Below are positions 52,555 through 61,098 of a stretch of 64,000 bases of DNA, piece by piece. This DNA comes from Lachnospiraceae bacterium (GTDB lineage Bacteria; Bacillota; Clostridia; Lachnospirales; Lachnospiraceae): NCBI GenBank assembly GCA_021202465.1, contig JAJQCZ010000048.1, positions 1 to 64,000 on the forward strand. The letters are read 5' to 3'. Numbering within the stretch: position 1 is the first letter of the stretch; each line of letters opens with the position of its first letter. The position numbers and the translations under genes were made by a program. The notes beneath the pieces were generated by a model. That model was not told where the DNA came from, searched no databases, and saw only the letters and a list, made by a program, of their open reading frames with translations.

Positions 52555-54249
52555 ATGAAATCATCAGAAGATTTGCGGACGCTTTTGGAGCGGATCGATC
52601 ACCGGAGCTATCCGGCGTATAAGGACACGGCGGGGAGCTATCAGTTTGGCGGCTATGTGCTGTCAATCGACCATGTGCAGGGGGATCCCTTTGCCTCGCC
52701 GTCGGATGTCAGCATCCATGTACCGGCGGCCGTGGCGGGTTTTCCGGCGGAATATTTTGACAAAACACACCGGCGCGTGGCGCTGCAGGATCTGCTGACG
52801 CGGACCTTCGGCCGCGAGGCGGCACAGTTTTCCTTTAAGGCGAAGGGCTCAGGCAAGAGCGGATTGCTCTCGGTGAGCCGCTGCGGGCAGGAGATCCTTG
52901 AGCGCAGTGCCTGCCGGATCCTGCCGGCGGGCGGCGTGGTGCTGCGGTTCCATGTGGGCTTCCCGGCCAACGGGCGGACGATCAACGCCCGGGAACTGAT
53001 GAAGATCTTTTTTGAGTTCCTGCCCCGGTGCGCGGAGCGGGCTCTGAAGTACAGGAGTTACCCGGCGGCGCGGGTGCGTGGCGTGATTGAGCTGGCGGAC
53101 GATCAGGAATATCTGCGGGGACAGCTGACGGAGCGCGGGCTGGCGGCCTTTGTGGCAGACGGCTCGGTGCTGCCGCGGGAATCAGGTGTCTCCGCGCTGC
53201 CGATGAAGGGCGCGGTGCCCTTCCGGGCGCCGGAGTCTCTGACCGTGACGATGCAGCTGCCCCATGCGGGGGCGCGGCGGGGCATGGGAATCCCCCGGGG
53301 CATCACGATGATCGCCGGCGGCGGTTATCACGGCAAGTCTACGCTGTTAAAGGCATTGGAGCTGGGTGTGTACAATCATATCGCCGGGGACGGACGGGAA
53401 TATGTCGTCACCGATGCAGGAGCCATGAAGCTTCGCGCCGAGGACGGGCGCAGTATCACGGGTGTGGACATCTCGATGTTCATCCGGAACCTGCCCAACG
53501 GGAAGGACACGGCGCGTTTCTCCACGGAGGATGCCAGCGGCAGCACATCTCAGGCGGCGAATGTGGTGGAGGCTATGGAGGCTGGAAGTCGGGTCTTCCT
53601 CATCGATGAGGATACCAGCGCGACCAATTTCATGATCCGGGATGAGCTGATGCAGCGGGTCATCAACCGGGAGAGCGAACCGATCATTCCCTTCATCGAC
53701 CGGGTGGAGGAACTGTATCGGACGTTCGGTATCTCCACGATCCTGGTGGCCGGAAGCTGCGGTTCGTATTTCCATCGGGCGGATCATATCATCCAGATGA
53801 AGCAGTACCAGCCGGTGGATATCACGGCGCTGGCGAAGCGCGAAGCGGCCGCCTTCCCGCTGCAGACGGAGGCGCCCGATGCGGCGGCGGAGCCGAACTT
53901 CACCCGGTGCATCCACTGTACGCAGCGGCTGGAAGACCGGGTGAAGGTACGCGCCTCCGGGGTGGACAGCGTCTCGATCGATCGGGAGGTCGTTGATCTG
54001 CGCTATGTGGAGCAGCTGGCGGACCCGGAGCAGGTGAATCTGCTGGGGCAGATCCTCAAATACGCCATCCAGAACCTGATGGACGGGAAACGCACAGTAA
54101 ACGAGATCGTCGATGCGATCGAGGCAGTTCTCAAAGCCCGCGGTATGGAGGGAATCTGCGGCGGGAAATTTTTGCCCGCCGGGTACGCCCTGCCGCGGCG
54201 CCAGGAGATCGCGGCGTGCATCAACCGCTACCGTAGGCTGCGGGTGTAA
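52555..54249 (+). CDS. ABC_ATPase-family P-loop protein
   Basis: A 564-residue cytosolic protein of the family described as predicted ATPase of the ABC class. Walker A is GGGYHGKST near residue 255, Walker B is RVFLIDEDTSATNF near 350, and an ABC-like serine/glycine stretch (DASGSTSQAANVVEA) stands between them. The N-terminal 230 residues and the C-terminal 100 residues are family-specific. No membrane partner is nearby. Cellular function is not established for this family. It lies between the two AAA/PD-(D/E)XK genes and converges on the PanE-like gene. Confidence 0.85.
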   Translation: MKSSEDLRTLLERIDHRSYPAYKDTAGSYQFGGYVLSIDHVQGDPFASPSDVSIHVPAAVAGFPAEYFDKTHRRVALQDLLTRTFGREAAQFSFKAKGSGKSGLLSVSRCGQEILERSACRILPAGGVVLRFHVGFPANGRTINARELMKIFFEFLPRCAERALKYRSYPAARVRGVIELADDQEYLRGQLTERGLAAFVADGSVLPRESGVSALPMKGAVPFRAPESLTVTMQLPHAGARRGMGIPRGITMIAGGGYHGKSTLLKALELGVYNHIAGDGREYVVTDAGAMKLRAEDGRSITGVDISMFIRNLPNGKDTARFSTEDASGSTSQAANVVEAMEAGSRVFLIDEDTSATNFMIRDELMQRVINRESEPIIPFIDRVEELYRTFGISTILVAGSCGSYFHRADHIIQMKQYQPVDITALAKREAAAFPLQTEAPDAAAEPNFTRCIHCTQRLEDRVKVRASGVDSVSIDREVVDLRYVEQLADPEQVNLLGQILKYAIQNLMDGKRTVNEIVDAIEAVLKARGMEGICGGKFLPAGYALPRRQEIAACINRYRRLRV

Positions 54250-54264
54250 GAACTTTCATAAGCA

Positions 54265-54319
54265 GAAGAGAAAAACGGCGGGAAGCTCAGTAGTTGAACT
54301 TCCCGTCGTTTTTCTCTTC
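54265..54319. terminator. Bidirectional terminator between the ABC_ATPase and PanE-like genes
   Basis: A 21-base arm at 54265-54285 pairs with 54299-54319 with one G-T pair; both arms end in A5/T5 runs, so it works on both strands. It covers the stop codon of the minus-strand PanE-like gene. Confidence 0.8.
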
Positions 54320-55210
54320 CAGCGCCCGGATGGCGTGGAACATAAAATCATTACAGGGGGTGGGAACGCCGGATTCCCGGCCCATCCGTCCCAGGGCGCC
54401 GGAGAACATATCGATCTCCGTGTGACACCCGGCATCCAGATCCTGGAGAGTGGAGTAGCGGGCTGATTTGTCCACCGGGCTGACTTCGATCGTCGTGCGC
54501 AGTGAGGAAATGTCGATGCCGCGGGCTGCTGCTACGTCGATGACTTCGTCCCGCAGCATGCGGGAGAGCGCGGCCGCGTGTTCACTGTCTGCGTAGGCGC
54601 CCATGCCGCAGCCCAGAAGTGCCTGCGGCAGGTTGCGGCTGATATTGAGAGCGAATTTATTCCAGAGGTCCACTTTGATGTCTTTTCTCATGTGATAGTG
54701 GAGAGGTGTTCCCTCCAGAAGATCCGCGATAGCCAGCATCCGCTCGCTGGGTTCTCTCTGGTCGTATTCGCCGAAGTAGACGCCCAGGGAGGTGGGGCCG
54801 TCGAAAACGACTCGGTTGCCGATGCGGTGGGAAGCGATTTTCATGATCGAGGGGAGGATGTGTTCCATGCCGATGCGTGCGCCGACGATCTCCTCACTGT
54901 CGATGCCGTTGAGCAGGCTGAGAACCGTGGTGTGGTCGTCCACGATCGTCGCCACCTCGTCGAGGACGCCGGGCAGCGCCCCGTATTTGGTGGCGATCAG
55001 GAGCAGGTCGGCGCCCCGGGCTTCCTGCGGGGTGCGCACATGAAGAGGGTAGTTCACGTTGTTGATCCACAGGCCGTCCTGTTCCAGTCGTTCCTTTCTC
55101 TCGCCGTCGGCCACGACCCACAGCCGGTCTCCGAGCTTCTCAGACAGTCCCCAGATAAAATAGCCGCCGATGGCGCCCACGCCCAGCACGGCCACGGTAT
55201 TTATTTTCAT
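54287..55210 (-). CDS. 2-dehydropantoate 2-reductase (PanE/ApbA family)
   Basis: A 307-residue NADPH-dependent reductase. The nucleotide-binding motif VLGVGAIGGYF is at the N-terminus, LLIATKYGALP is near residue 75, and the C-terminal helical domain includes DLWNKFALNISRNLPQALLG with the family lysine/asparagine pattern. ApbA/PanE members make pantoate, but several reduce other 2-keto acids, and no pan genes are nearby. Its start overlaps the stop of the AAA/PD-(D/E)XK gene by four bases (ATGA) with AAAGGA inside that gene's 3' end, so the two are translationally coupled. Confidence 0.85.
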   Translation of the reverse strand: MKINTVAVLGVGAIGGYFIWGLSEKLGDRLWVVADGERKERLEQDGLWINNVNYPLHVRTPQEARGADLLLIATKYGALPGVLDEVATIVDDHTTVLSLLNGIDSEEIVGARIGMEHILPSIMKIASHRIGNRVVFDGPTSLGVYFGEYDQREPSERMLAIADLLEGTPLHYHMRKDIKVDLWNKFALNISRNLPQALLGCGMGAYADSEHAAALSRMLRDEVIDVAAARGIDISSLRTTIEVSPVDKSARYSTLQDLDAGCHTEIDMFSGALGRMGRESGVPTPCNDFMFHAIRALEEKNDGKFNY

Positions 55211-56958
55211 GACGCAGTTCCTTTCTGTGCAAGTGAATTCGAAGGGCCGCCCTCGCGCTCCAGGACAACACGACACTGTTTTTTATAACAGGCAAAGCCG
55301 TATTTCAGGATGGTCTGCATATCGTCATCCCTCAGCTCCGCCGTATAGTCATTTTGATGGATCTGCTCCAGAGCCTCCCGGCATGCGGCATCGAACTGTG
55401 CTTTCTCCGCATATTTTACCTCGAGGATGATACCGATGCTCTCGTTCTCGATCTCAATCTGAATATCCGGGTAACCATTTCCAGCTTCCCGATTCGAGTC
55501 GACGTTCCAGTCCCTCTGAAAGAAGAGAATTCCCAGAAGCAGACCGTGATAAAAATTCTCTTTGAATTCTTTTCTAACCGCTGTATCGCGGATGCTGATC
55601 GTTTTCTCCATACATTTCGTGAAAGCACGTTCAACATCGGCTGTATCGCCGTGTTTCAGAGCAGAACAGAATTCTGCCACCAGCGTGTTGTCCTCCGCCA
55701 CTTTTTCTTCAAAAAATTCCAGAAGGAAGTCGCTGAAAATACTGCGAACCTCGTTGTTGGGAATCTTTAGGCGGACCAGGTTGCCGGAGGGTGTCTCAGC
55801 GGGGGTCAGATAGCCGGTCGCAAAGAGCAGGCTCCACAGATTTTCTGCGCTGCTGTATATTGTATTGTAAGTCAGCTGCTCCTCCACCTTTTTCTGGACG
55901 CTCTCCCCGGCGATCAGCCGTTCAATCTGAGCTTTCGTGACACCGCTTCCCATCTGCCGGATAAAGCGGCACACTTCGTCGTTGCCGCTGGAGTTCTTCC
56001 AGTAGCTCTTCGGTTTCCTGTCCGGGCCTGTCAGAAGCTGGTTGCACCAGTTGATGACATCCCAGGGATTATAGACGTATGCGTTGGCAATCCGGTATCC
56101 GTCATACCATTCCTTCGCGATATCATAGTATTCAGAAAGCCCGTAATCCTCCAGCATCTGACGCACCTCTGCGTCGGTAAAGCCGAAATACTCATCACAC
56201 TCTGCGTCCAGAAGCGTATACATCTTCAGATTATTCAGGCCGGTGAAGATGCTTTCCTTTGAGATCCGCAGACATCCGGTCAGAATGGCTATATGCAGGT
56301 ATTCGTTGGTCTTCAGTGCGCTGTCGAGAAGGTTGCGGATGACGCCGACCATCTTTTCATAATAGCCGCGCTCGTTTGCCTTTGCGAGCGGCACGTCGTA
56401 CTCATCAATCAGAAGGATGGCCGGGCGCCCGTAATGCTTTTGCAGGAGCATGGACAGTGTTCGCAGGCTGCGGGTCAGTACGGCTTCCGGCATGAAATAA
56501 ACGCCCTGATCTGATGTATCGACCCGGATGAGCTGGCGGTACAGCTTCTTCTCATCCTCGTTGAGCCGTTCACTGTCAAGCAGAAAACGAAAACGCAGCG
56601 CCTCCTCGCCGATGATCGAACACAGCTGATGGATTGCCTGCTCAAAGCTGTCAGAATGAGCCGTTTTCAGGCTGATGGAGATGACGGGATATTTCCCCAT
56701 GTAGGTTTCACACAGATCAGTCTCCTCTGAAATGGCCAGCCCCTCAAACAATTTGGTATCTGTACCCGGTTCGAGGAAGGCCCGAAGCATGCTCATGTTG
56801 AGGCTTTTGCCGAAACGTCGCGGCCGTGTGAACAGGTTTACCTCTCCCGGGTTCATCAGCAGATCCCTGATCAGATGTGTCTTGTCAACATAATAGTAGT
56901 CCATAGATCGGAGCTTCCTGAAATCGTCGATTCCGATCGGGAGCTTCTTTCGAACCAT
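55207..56958 (-). CDS. AAA-ATPase-like protein with C-terminal PD-(D/E)XK nuclease domain (copy B)
   Basis: A 583-residue paralogue of the protein at 50766-52472. The same blocks are present: YYYVDKTHLIRDLL, TRPRRFGKSLNMSM (lysine 51), ILLIDEYDVPLAKA, and at the C-terminus YPDIQIEIENESIGIILEVKYAEK with the D...ExK triad. The middle regions have diverged clearly, so the duplication is not recent. An AGGAGGCGACC site precedes the start. The gene runs into the PanE-like gene by an ATGA overlap. Confidence 0.85.
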   Translation of the reverse strand: MVRKKLPIGIDDFRKLRSMDYYYVDKTHLIRDLLMNPGEVNLFTRPRRFGKSLNMSMLRAFLEPGTDTKLFEGLAISEETDLCETYMGKYPVISISLKTAHSDSFEQAIHQLCSIIGEEALRFRFLLDSERLNEDEKKLYRQLIRVDTSDQGVYFMPEAVLTRSLRTLSMLLQKHYGRPAILLIDEYDVPLAKANERGYYEKMVGVIRNLLDSALKTNEYLHIAILTGCLRISKESIFTGLNNLKMYTLLDAECDEYFGFTDAEVRQMLEDYGLSEYYDIAKEWYDGYRIANAYVYNPWDVINWCNQLLTGPDRKPKSYWKNSSGNDEVCRFIRQMGSGVTKAQIERLIAGESVQKKVEEQLTYNTIYSSAENLWSLLFATGYLTPAETPSGNLVRLKIPNNEVRSIFSDFLLEFFEEKVAEDNTLVAEFCSALKHGDTADVERAFTKCMEKTISIRDTAVRKEFKENFYHGLLLGILFFQRDWNVDSNREAGNGYPDIQIEIENESIGIILEVKYAEKAQFDAACREALEQIHQNDYTAELRDDDMQTILKYGFACYKKQCRVVLEREGGPSNSLAQKGTAS

Positions 56959-57100
56959 GCGGTCGCCTCCTTTGATTGTATTCGAGTAGTTCTTTCTATT
57001 GGTGAAAGTCTACCATAAATGCCGCCTGTTCGCAAGGCAGCTGATGCATATGCCGCACATATCAATAAAGTATAAATTTGCTGTTTTGCCGTTGATTTTA

Positions 57101-57128
57101 TTGACAGCTGCGGGGTATATTATATAAT
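57101..57128 (+). promoter_or_regulatory. Promoter of the secreted protein gene
   Basis: TTGACA at 57101-57106, a 16-base spacer and TATAAT at 57123-57128 form a consensus promoter in an AT-rich stretch. A small stem (CCTGCT/AGCAGG) follows in the leader near 57150-57170. Strong expression is expected. Confidence 0.8.
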
Positions 57129-57192
57129 TATATTTATAAGCGATCTGTGAACGACCTGCTTTTGAGCAGGTTCAGGTGGGAAAGGAGAAGCG

Positions 57193-58620
57193 ATGGAAAA
57201 GACAAGACGAAACAGAAGACGGGGGTTCCTGTGCCTGGCGGCGTGGCTCCTGGTGCTGTGTACCGTGGTGACGGCTGTGGCAGTGCAGCCGGCGGAGGCG
57301 GCCTCGGCGCAGAAGGTGGTAACGAAGAAGGTCTCCTCCTCGAAGTTCAAGAAGGTGTCCTCTTCGGTAAAGCAGACTGTCATTTCTACAGCGACGACGG
57401 GCACATACAGCGCCCAGCTGGCGGGGACGGAGGATGAGTACGGCAGCATGACACCCCAGACGTTGCTGGTGACGAAGAACGGTAAATCCTATAAGAAGGT
57501 GAAGCTGGAGAGTGTGGTCCGGGAGAAGCTGGGACTCTCTGACAGCCAGTATGTTTTCTTTTACAATCTGTCCTGTATCGACAATGCCTTCTATGTGACG
57601 GGCGCTGTCTTTGATAATGAGGCGGGCGTGGGATCCGGTACGGCTATTTATGTGAAGACAAAAAACGGTTCCACAGTTTCGGCGAAGAAAACCAGTATGG
57701 ATTTGAATGGAAGTTCCTACCTGCTTTCACTGAACTGGAGTCTGTACTCGGCCAGGGGCTACTATGTGGCAGCCAATGACTATATGGTGGCAGGGTACAA
57801 CGCCTGGTACTATATCTCCGAGGACCTGAAGACCTGGACGAAGAAGAAGCTGACAGCGACTCTGACGAAGTCCAGTGAGTTTCAGGAGAATGTCTGGCAG
57901 GTGGCAGCGGTCTCCGACAAGGGGCTGGTACTCCGGGAGGCGACGGAATATATGTGGGCCTCCGACGAGGAGGGAGAAGTAAATACCAGCCAGTATCTGT
58001 ACACGACAAACTTCAAGACCTATAAGGAGGTCTCCACGCTGAACAAGGTGCTGACCTATTCGGGGACTTGGCTCAGCGGAAAGGTAACTACGGCGGATAT
58101 AGTGACCCAACAATCCACCGGGCGTTCCTTTGCCACGGCCTATGTCTCGAACCTGACATCCAGCGGATCAACCTCCAAGTCTCTGAAGTTGCTTCGTTCC
58201 ACCGGGCTGAACAAGTACACGACAGCGCTGACATTTTCCTCCAAGTGGAACTATTTCTCCTGGTATGAGACGAACAGTTCCTCCGGGAAATACAGCGCCT
58301 GCACGATGTACATCAGTACATCGTCAAAGAACTACGTGTATATTTCCAGCAGCTTCAGCGGGACTTTTAAGAAGTATACAACGAGCCTGAAGGCGAAGTA
58401 CATTTCGGCGGGCGTGCAGGATGACGACTGGACTTACCAGATCTACAACGGGAAGTACATCCTGATGACGAAGAACTACGGGAAGACCGTTTATAAGATC
58501 AACACGGGCAAGACCGGAATCTCCGGACTCTTTATCGCCGGAAACAATCTGGTTCTGGAGATCGACGGGGGCTATGATTACTATATTCCGCTGTCGACGC
58601 TGGCGAAGGCAGTAAAGTAA
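57193..58620 (+). CDS. Secreted protein of unknown function, probable beta-propeller
   Basis: A 475-residue exported protein. The signal peptide has a basic start, a hydrophobic core (FLCLAAWLLVLCTVVTAVA) and a probable cleavage site near AEAASA at residues 35-39; no lipobox or wall anchor is present. The mature part is rich in Ser, Thr, Tyr and Lys. Several segments follow the pattern aromatic-strand, then S/T-x-D/N-x-K-T-W/Y (WYYISEDLKTWTKKK, YLYTTNFKTYKEVS, YVYISSSFSGTFKKY), reminiscent of BNR/sialidase-like propeller blades, but without clear Asp boxes. I do not recognise a named family. It has its own strong promoter and a terminator. Confidence 0.75.
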   Translation: MEKTRRNRRRGFLCLAAWLLVLCTVVTAVAVQPAEAASAQKVVTKKVSSSKFKKVSSSVKQTVISTATTGTYSAQLAGTEDEYGSMTPQTLLVTKNGKSYKKVKLESVVREKLGLSDSQYVFFYNLSCIDNAFYVTGAVFDNEAGVGSGTAIYVKTKNGSTVSAKKTSMDLNGSSYLLSLNWSLYSARGYYVAANDYMVAGYNAWYYISEDLKTWTKKKLTATLTKSSEFQENVWQVAAVSDKGLVLREATEYMWASDEEGEVNTSQYLYTTNFKTYKEVSTLNKVLTYSGTWLSGKVTTADIVTQQSTGRSFATAYVSNLTSSGSTSKSLKLLRSTGLNKYTTALTFSSKWNYFSWYETNSSSGKYSACTMYISTSSKNYVYISSSFSGTFKKYTTSLKAKYISAGVQDDDWTYQIYNGKYILMTKNYGKTVYKINTGKTGISGLFIAGNNLVLEIDGGYDYYIPLSTLAKAVK

Positions 58621-58643
58621 GAGCGCAGTATCTATATACAGAA

Positions 58644-58679
58644 AGCGGGGCCGCGGGCGTAAATGTCCGCGGCCCCGCT
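58644..58679 (+). terminator. GC-rich terminator after the secreted protein gene
   Basis: AGCGGGGCCGCGG at 58644-58656 pairs exactly with CCGCGGCCCCGCT at 58667-58679. It starts 24 bases after the stop. The T-run is weak. Confidence 0.7.
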
Positions 58680-58776
58680 GATTGGAGAAGGCCTCATGTG
58701 CTGAGAGGGATGCTTGTCATTCCCTGCGGAATGCTGTATGATGGATGTGTTTTGTTGAAAAGAGGAGGCATATAAA

Positions 58777-59712
58777 TTGAGTATTTTTTCCATCATCGTG
58801 CAGCAGATCTGCATTTTTATCACCTTGGGCATCGTGGGCGTCATCGCCGTGAAGACAGGGATCCTCAGTGAGGAGGCGTTGGGGCATTTCTCCCGCTATC
58901 TGATGCGGATCGCCATTCCGGTCATGATCTTTACCAATACGATCAACGGCGCCACCCGGCAGGATCTCTTTGATTCGCTGCTGATTCTTCTGCTGGCGGT
59001 CGTGATGTATCTCTGCCTGCTGGCGCTCTCAGCGGTGCTGGCGCGGGCCTTTCATCTGCAGGGAAACCGGCGGAAGGTGTTCCGCGCGGTCTCTTCCTTC
59101 GGAAATGTCGGCTTCATGGGGATTCCTCTGCTCTCGGCACTCTTCCCGGAGACGGGGATGATCTATGTGGCGCTCTTTACGATCATCGATCAGAGCGTCC
59201 TGTGGACCGTGGGTGTGCATCTGACGCAGCCGGAGGGGGAGGAGGCGAAGGTCTCGCTGGGAGCCGCCCTGCGCAAGATGGTGAATCCGGCGATCGTCAG
59301 TGTGCTGCTGGCGGTGCTCTTCATGCTGCTGGGGTGGTCGCTGCCGACCTTCCTCAATACGGCGCTGACCAGCGTGGCGAATACGACCTCGCCGCTGTCC
59401 ATGATTTATATCGGCGGACTGTTCTGCTTCACCGATGTCCGCGCCTATTTCCGCAAGGCGGAGCTGTACGGCATGGTGGTCTTTAAAATGCTGCTGTTCC
59501 CGATTCTCTTTTATCTGGTGCTGAGCCGACTGCCGATCTCGCAGGAGATCGCTGTCACCATGACCGTGTTCGCCGGTCTGCCCACGATGTCCACGATTCC
59601 CATGCTGGCCACAGCCAGCGGTTCCGACGGAGAATACGCGGTGGGCGCCCTGATCATGACGACCGCCTTTTCCGCGCTGACGCTGCCGTTGCTGGGCTAC
59701 ATTATGATGTAA
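58777..59712 (+). CDS. AEC-family transporter (third copy in window)
   Basis: A 311-residue protein with about ten membrane spans and AEC blocks (GIVGVIAVKTGILSEEALGHFSRYL, FGNVGFMGIPLLSALFPE, PTMSTIPMLATASGSD). It is clearly more distant from the two copies at 24324 and 25281 than they are from each other. The start is a TTG at 58777, chosen because GAGGAGG ends eight bases upstream and the family N-terminus begins there. The substrate is unknown. Confidence 0.88.
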   Translation: MSIFSIIVQQICIFITLGIVGVIAVKTGILSEEALGHFSRYLMRIAIPVMIFTNTINGATRQDLFDSLLILLLAVVMYLCLLALSAVLARAFHLQGNRRKVFRAVSSFGNVGFMGIPLLSALFPETGMIYVALFTIIDQSVLWTVGVHLTQPEGEEAKVSLGAALRKMVNPAIVSVLLAVLFMLLGWSLPTFLNTALTSVANTTSPLSMIYIGGLFCFTDVRAYFRKAELYGMVVFKMLLFPILFYLVLSRLPISQEIAVTMTVFAGLPTMSTIPMLATASGSDGEYAVGALIMTTAFSALTLPLLGYIMM

Positions 59713-59837
59713 TTTAACTAAAAGTATGACACTACGGATTGCTCCGTGCTTCGCACTCCCGCAATCCAAAAACATTCGTAATCCGCGCAATTTTTTCCCA
59801 AAATTGCGCTACTTACTCATGTTTTGCGGGACCCAAG
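59713..59837. other. Repeat-like intergenic sequence after the AEC gene
   Basis: No gene. GCGCAATTTT at 59785-59794 pairs with AAAATTGCGC at 59800-59809, and GGATTG near 59737 pairs with CAATCC at 59762-59767 across a GC-rich loop. This type of mosaic of short stems is characteristic of dispersed non-coding repeats. It leads directly into the palindromic element at 59838. Confidence 0.5.
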
Positions 59838-59877
59838 GTCATGAATACGAATGCATGCATTCGATTCATGACTTTTT
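59838..59877. repeat. Palindromic element with T-run, related to 24269-24295
   Basis: GTCATGAAT(A)CGAATGCAT is followed by its inverse complement ATGCATTCGATTCATGAC and then TTTTT. An outer GGGAC/GTCCC pair extends the stem. It can act as terminator for the AEC gene. The arm sequence recurs as direct copies at 24269-24295 with the same GGACCCAAAG flank. Confidence 0.7.
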
Positions 59878-59897
59878 GTCCCTTGTGTCAAATTCTC

Positions 59898-59926
59898 TTG
59901 TCAATTTCGATGGAATATTGTATGAT
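59898..59926 (+). promoter_or_regulatory. Promoter of the potABCD operon
   Basis: TTGTCA at 59898-59903, a 17-base spacer and TATGAT at 59921-59926 lie about 95 bases before potA. Confidence 0.75.
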
Positions 59927-60021
59927 GGACGCGATTGTCGGACCCTTGTTTCTTCGCGAACAACCGGCCGGAGCGGGAGGCTTCGGCCCAGGTGATTTCA
60001 CCGACACAGGAGGAGAAAAAT

Positions 60022-61098
60022 TTGAACAAAAAGCCACTGATCGACCTGGTGCATATCACCAAATCCTTTGATGGCGCCTGCGTCCTGGATGACATGAGCC
60101 TTTCCATCCATGAGAACGAATTTCTGACGCTGCTGGGCCCTTCGGGCTGTGGGAAGACCACGACCCTGCGGATCCTGGGCGGTTTCGTGCAGCCGGATCA
60201 GGGGCAGGTCATCTTCGACGGACAGGATATCACGCAGGTTCCCCCCAACAAGCGGAATCTGAATACGGTATTTCAGAAATATTCTCTGTTTCCCCACATG
60301 AATGTGGAGGAGAATATTGCCTTCGGCCTGAAGATCCGGCATAAATCGGACGCCTACATCCGGGACAAGATTTCCTATGCCCTGAAGCTGGTGAATCTGG
60401 ACGGCTATGAGAAGCGGATGCCGTCCCTGCTCTCCGGCGGTCAGCAGCAGCGGGTCGCGATCGCCCGGGCCATCGTCAATGAGCCCCAGGTGCTTCTCCT
60501 GGATGAGCCGCTGGCGGCACTGGATCTGAAGCTGCGCCAGGACATGCAGTATGAGCTGATCCGGCTGAAAAATGAGCTGGGGATCACCTTCGTGTATGTG
60601 ACACACGACCAGGAAGAGGCTTTGACAATCTCGGACACCGTGGTGGTCATGAATCAGGGCTATATCCAGCAGATGGGGACGCCGGAGGATATTTACAACG
60701 AGCCGGAAAATGCCTTCGTGGCGGACTTCATCGGCGACAGCAATATCCTGGACGGTCTGATGATCCGCGATGAGCTGGTGGAGATTCTGGGGGTGAAGCT
60801 GCCCTGCGTGGATACCGGCTTCGGCGAGTACCGGCCGGTGGACGTGGTCATCCGCCCGGAGGACGTGAAACTGGGCGATCCGGGGCAGGGATTCCTGGAC
60901 GGCGTGGTCAGCCACATCATTTTCAAGGGCGTCCACTACGAGATGGAGGTCATGGCCGGCGGCTTCGAGTGGCTGGTGCAGGGGACGAAGGCCTTCCCGG
61001 TGGGGACGCCGGTGAGCCTGTCTGTCGATCCCTTCGATGTTCAGATCATGAACAAACCGGAGTCGGAGGATGAGAAAGCCGTGGCGATGGATGAATAG
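60022..61098 (+). CDS. potA: Spermidine/putrescine ABC transporter ATP-binding protein
   Basis: A 358-residue ABC ATPase. Walker A is GPSGCGKT at residues 39-46, the Q-loop region is NTVFQKYSLFPHMNV, the signature is LSGGQQQR near 137, and Walker B is VLLLDEPLAALD. The C-terminal TOBE-like domain follows from about 280. The TTG at 60022 is taken as start because AGGAGG ends eight bases before it; the frame upstream is open by chance and has no site. It energises import by PotB and PotC and overlaps potB by eight bases. Confidence 0.93.
   Translation: MNKKPLIDLVHITKSFDGACVLDDMSLSIHENEFLTLLGPSGCGKTTTLRILGGFVQPDQGQVIFDGQDITQVPPNKRNLNTVFQKYSLFPHMNVEENIAFGLKIRHKSDAYIRDKISYALKLVNLDGYEKRMPSLLSGGQQQRVAIARAIVNEPQVLLLDEPLAALDLKLRQDMQYELIRLKNELGITFVYVTHDQEEALTISDTVVVMNQGYIQQMGTPEDIYNEPENAFVADFIGDSNILDGLMIRDELVEILGVKLPCVDTGFGEYRPVDVVIRPEDVKLGDPGQGFLDGVVSHIIFKGVHYEMEVMAGGFEWLVQGTKAFPVGTPVSLSVDPFDVQIMNKPESEDEKAVAMDE

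Noticed and set aside
50766-56958. Calling the AAA/PD-(D/E)XK genes a phage-defence system
   Set aside because: Domain content alone does not show this. The family is widespread in gut clostridia outside defence islands, and no known defence genes adjoin.
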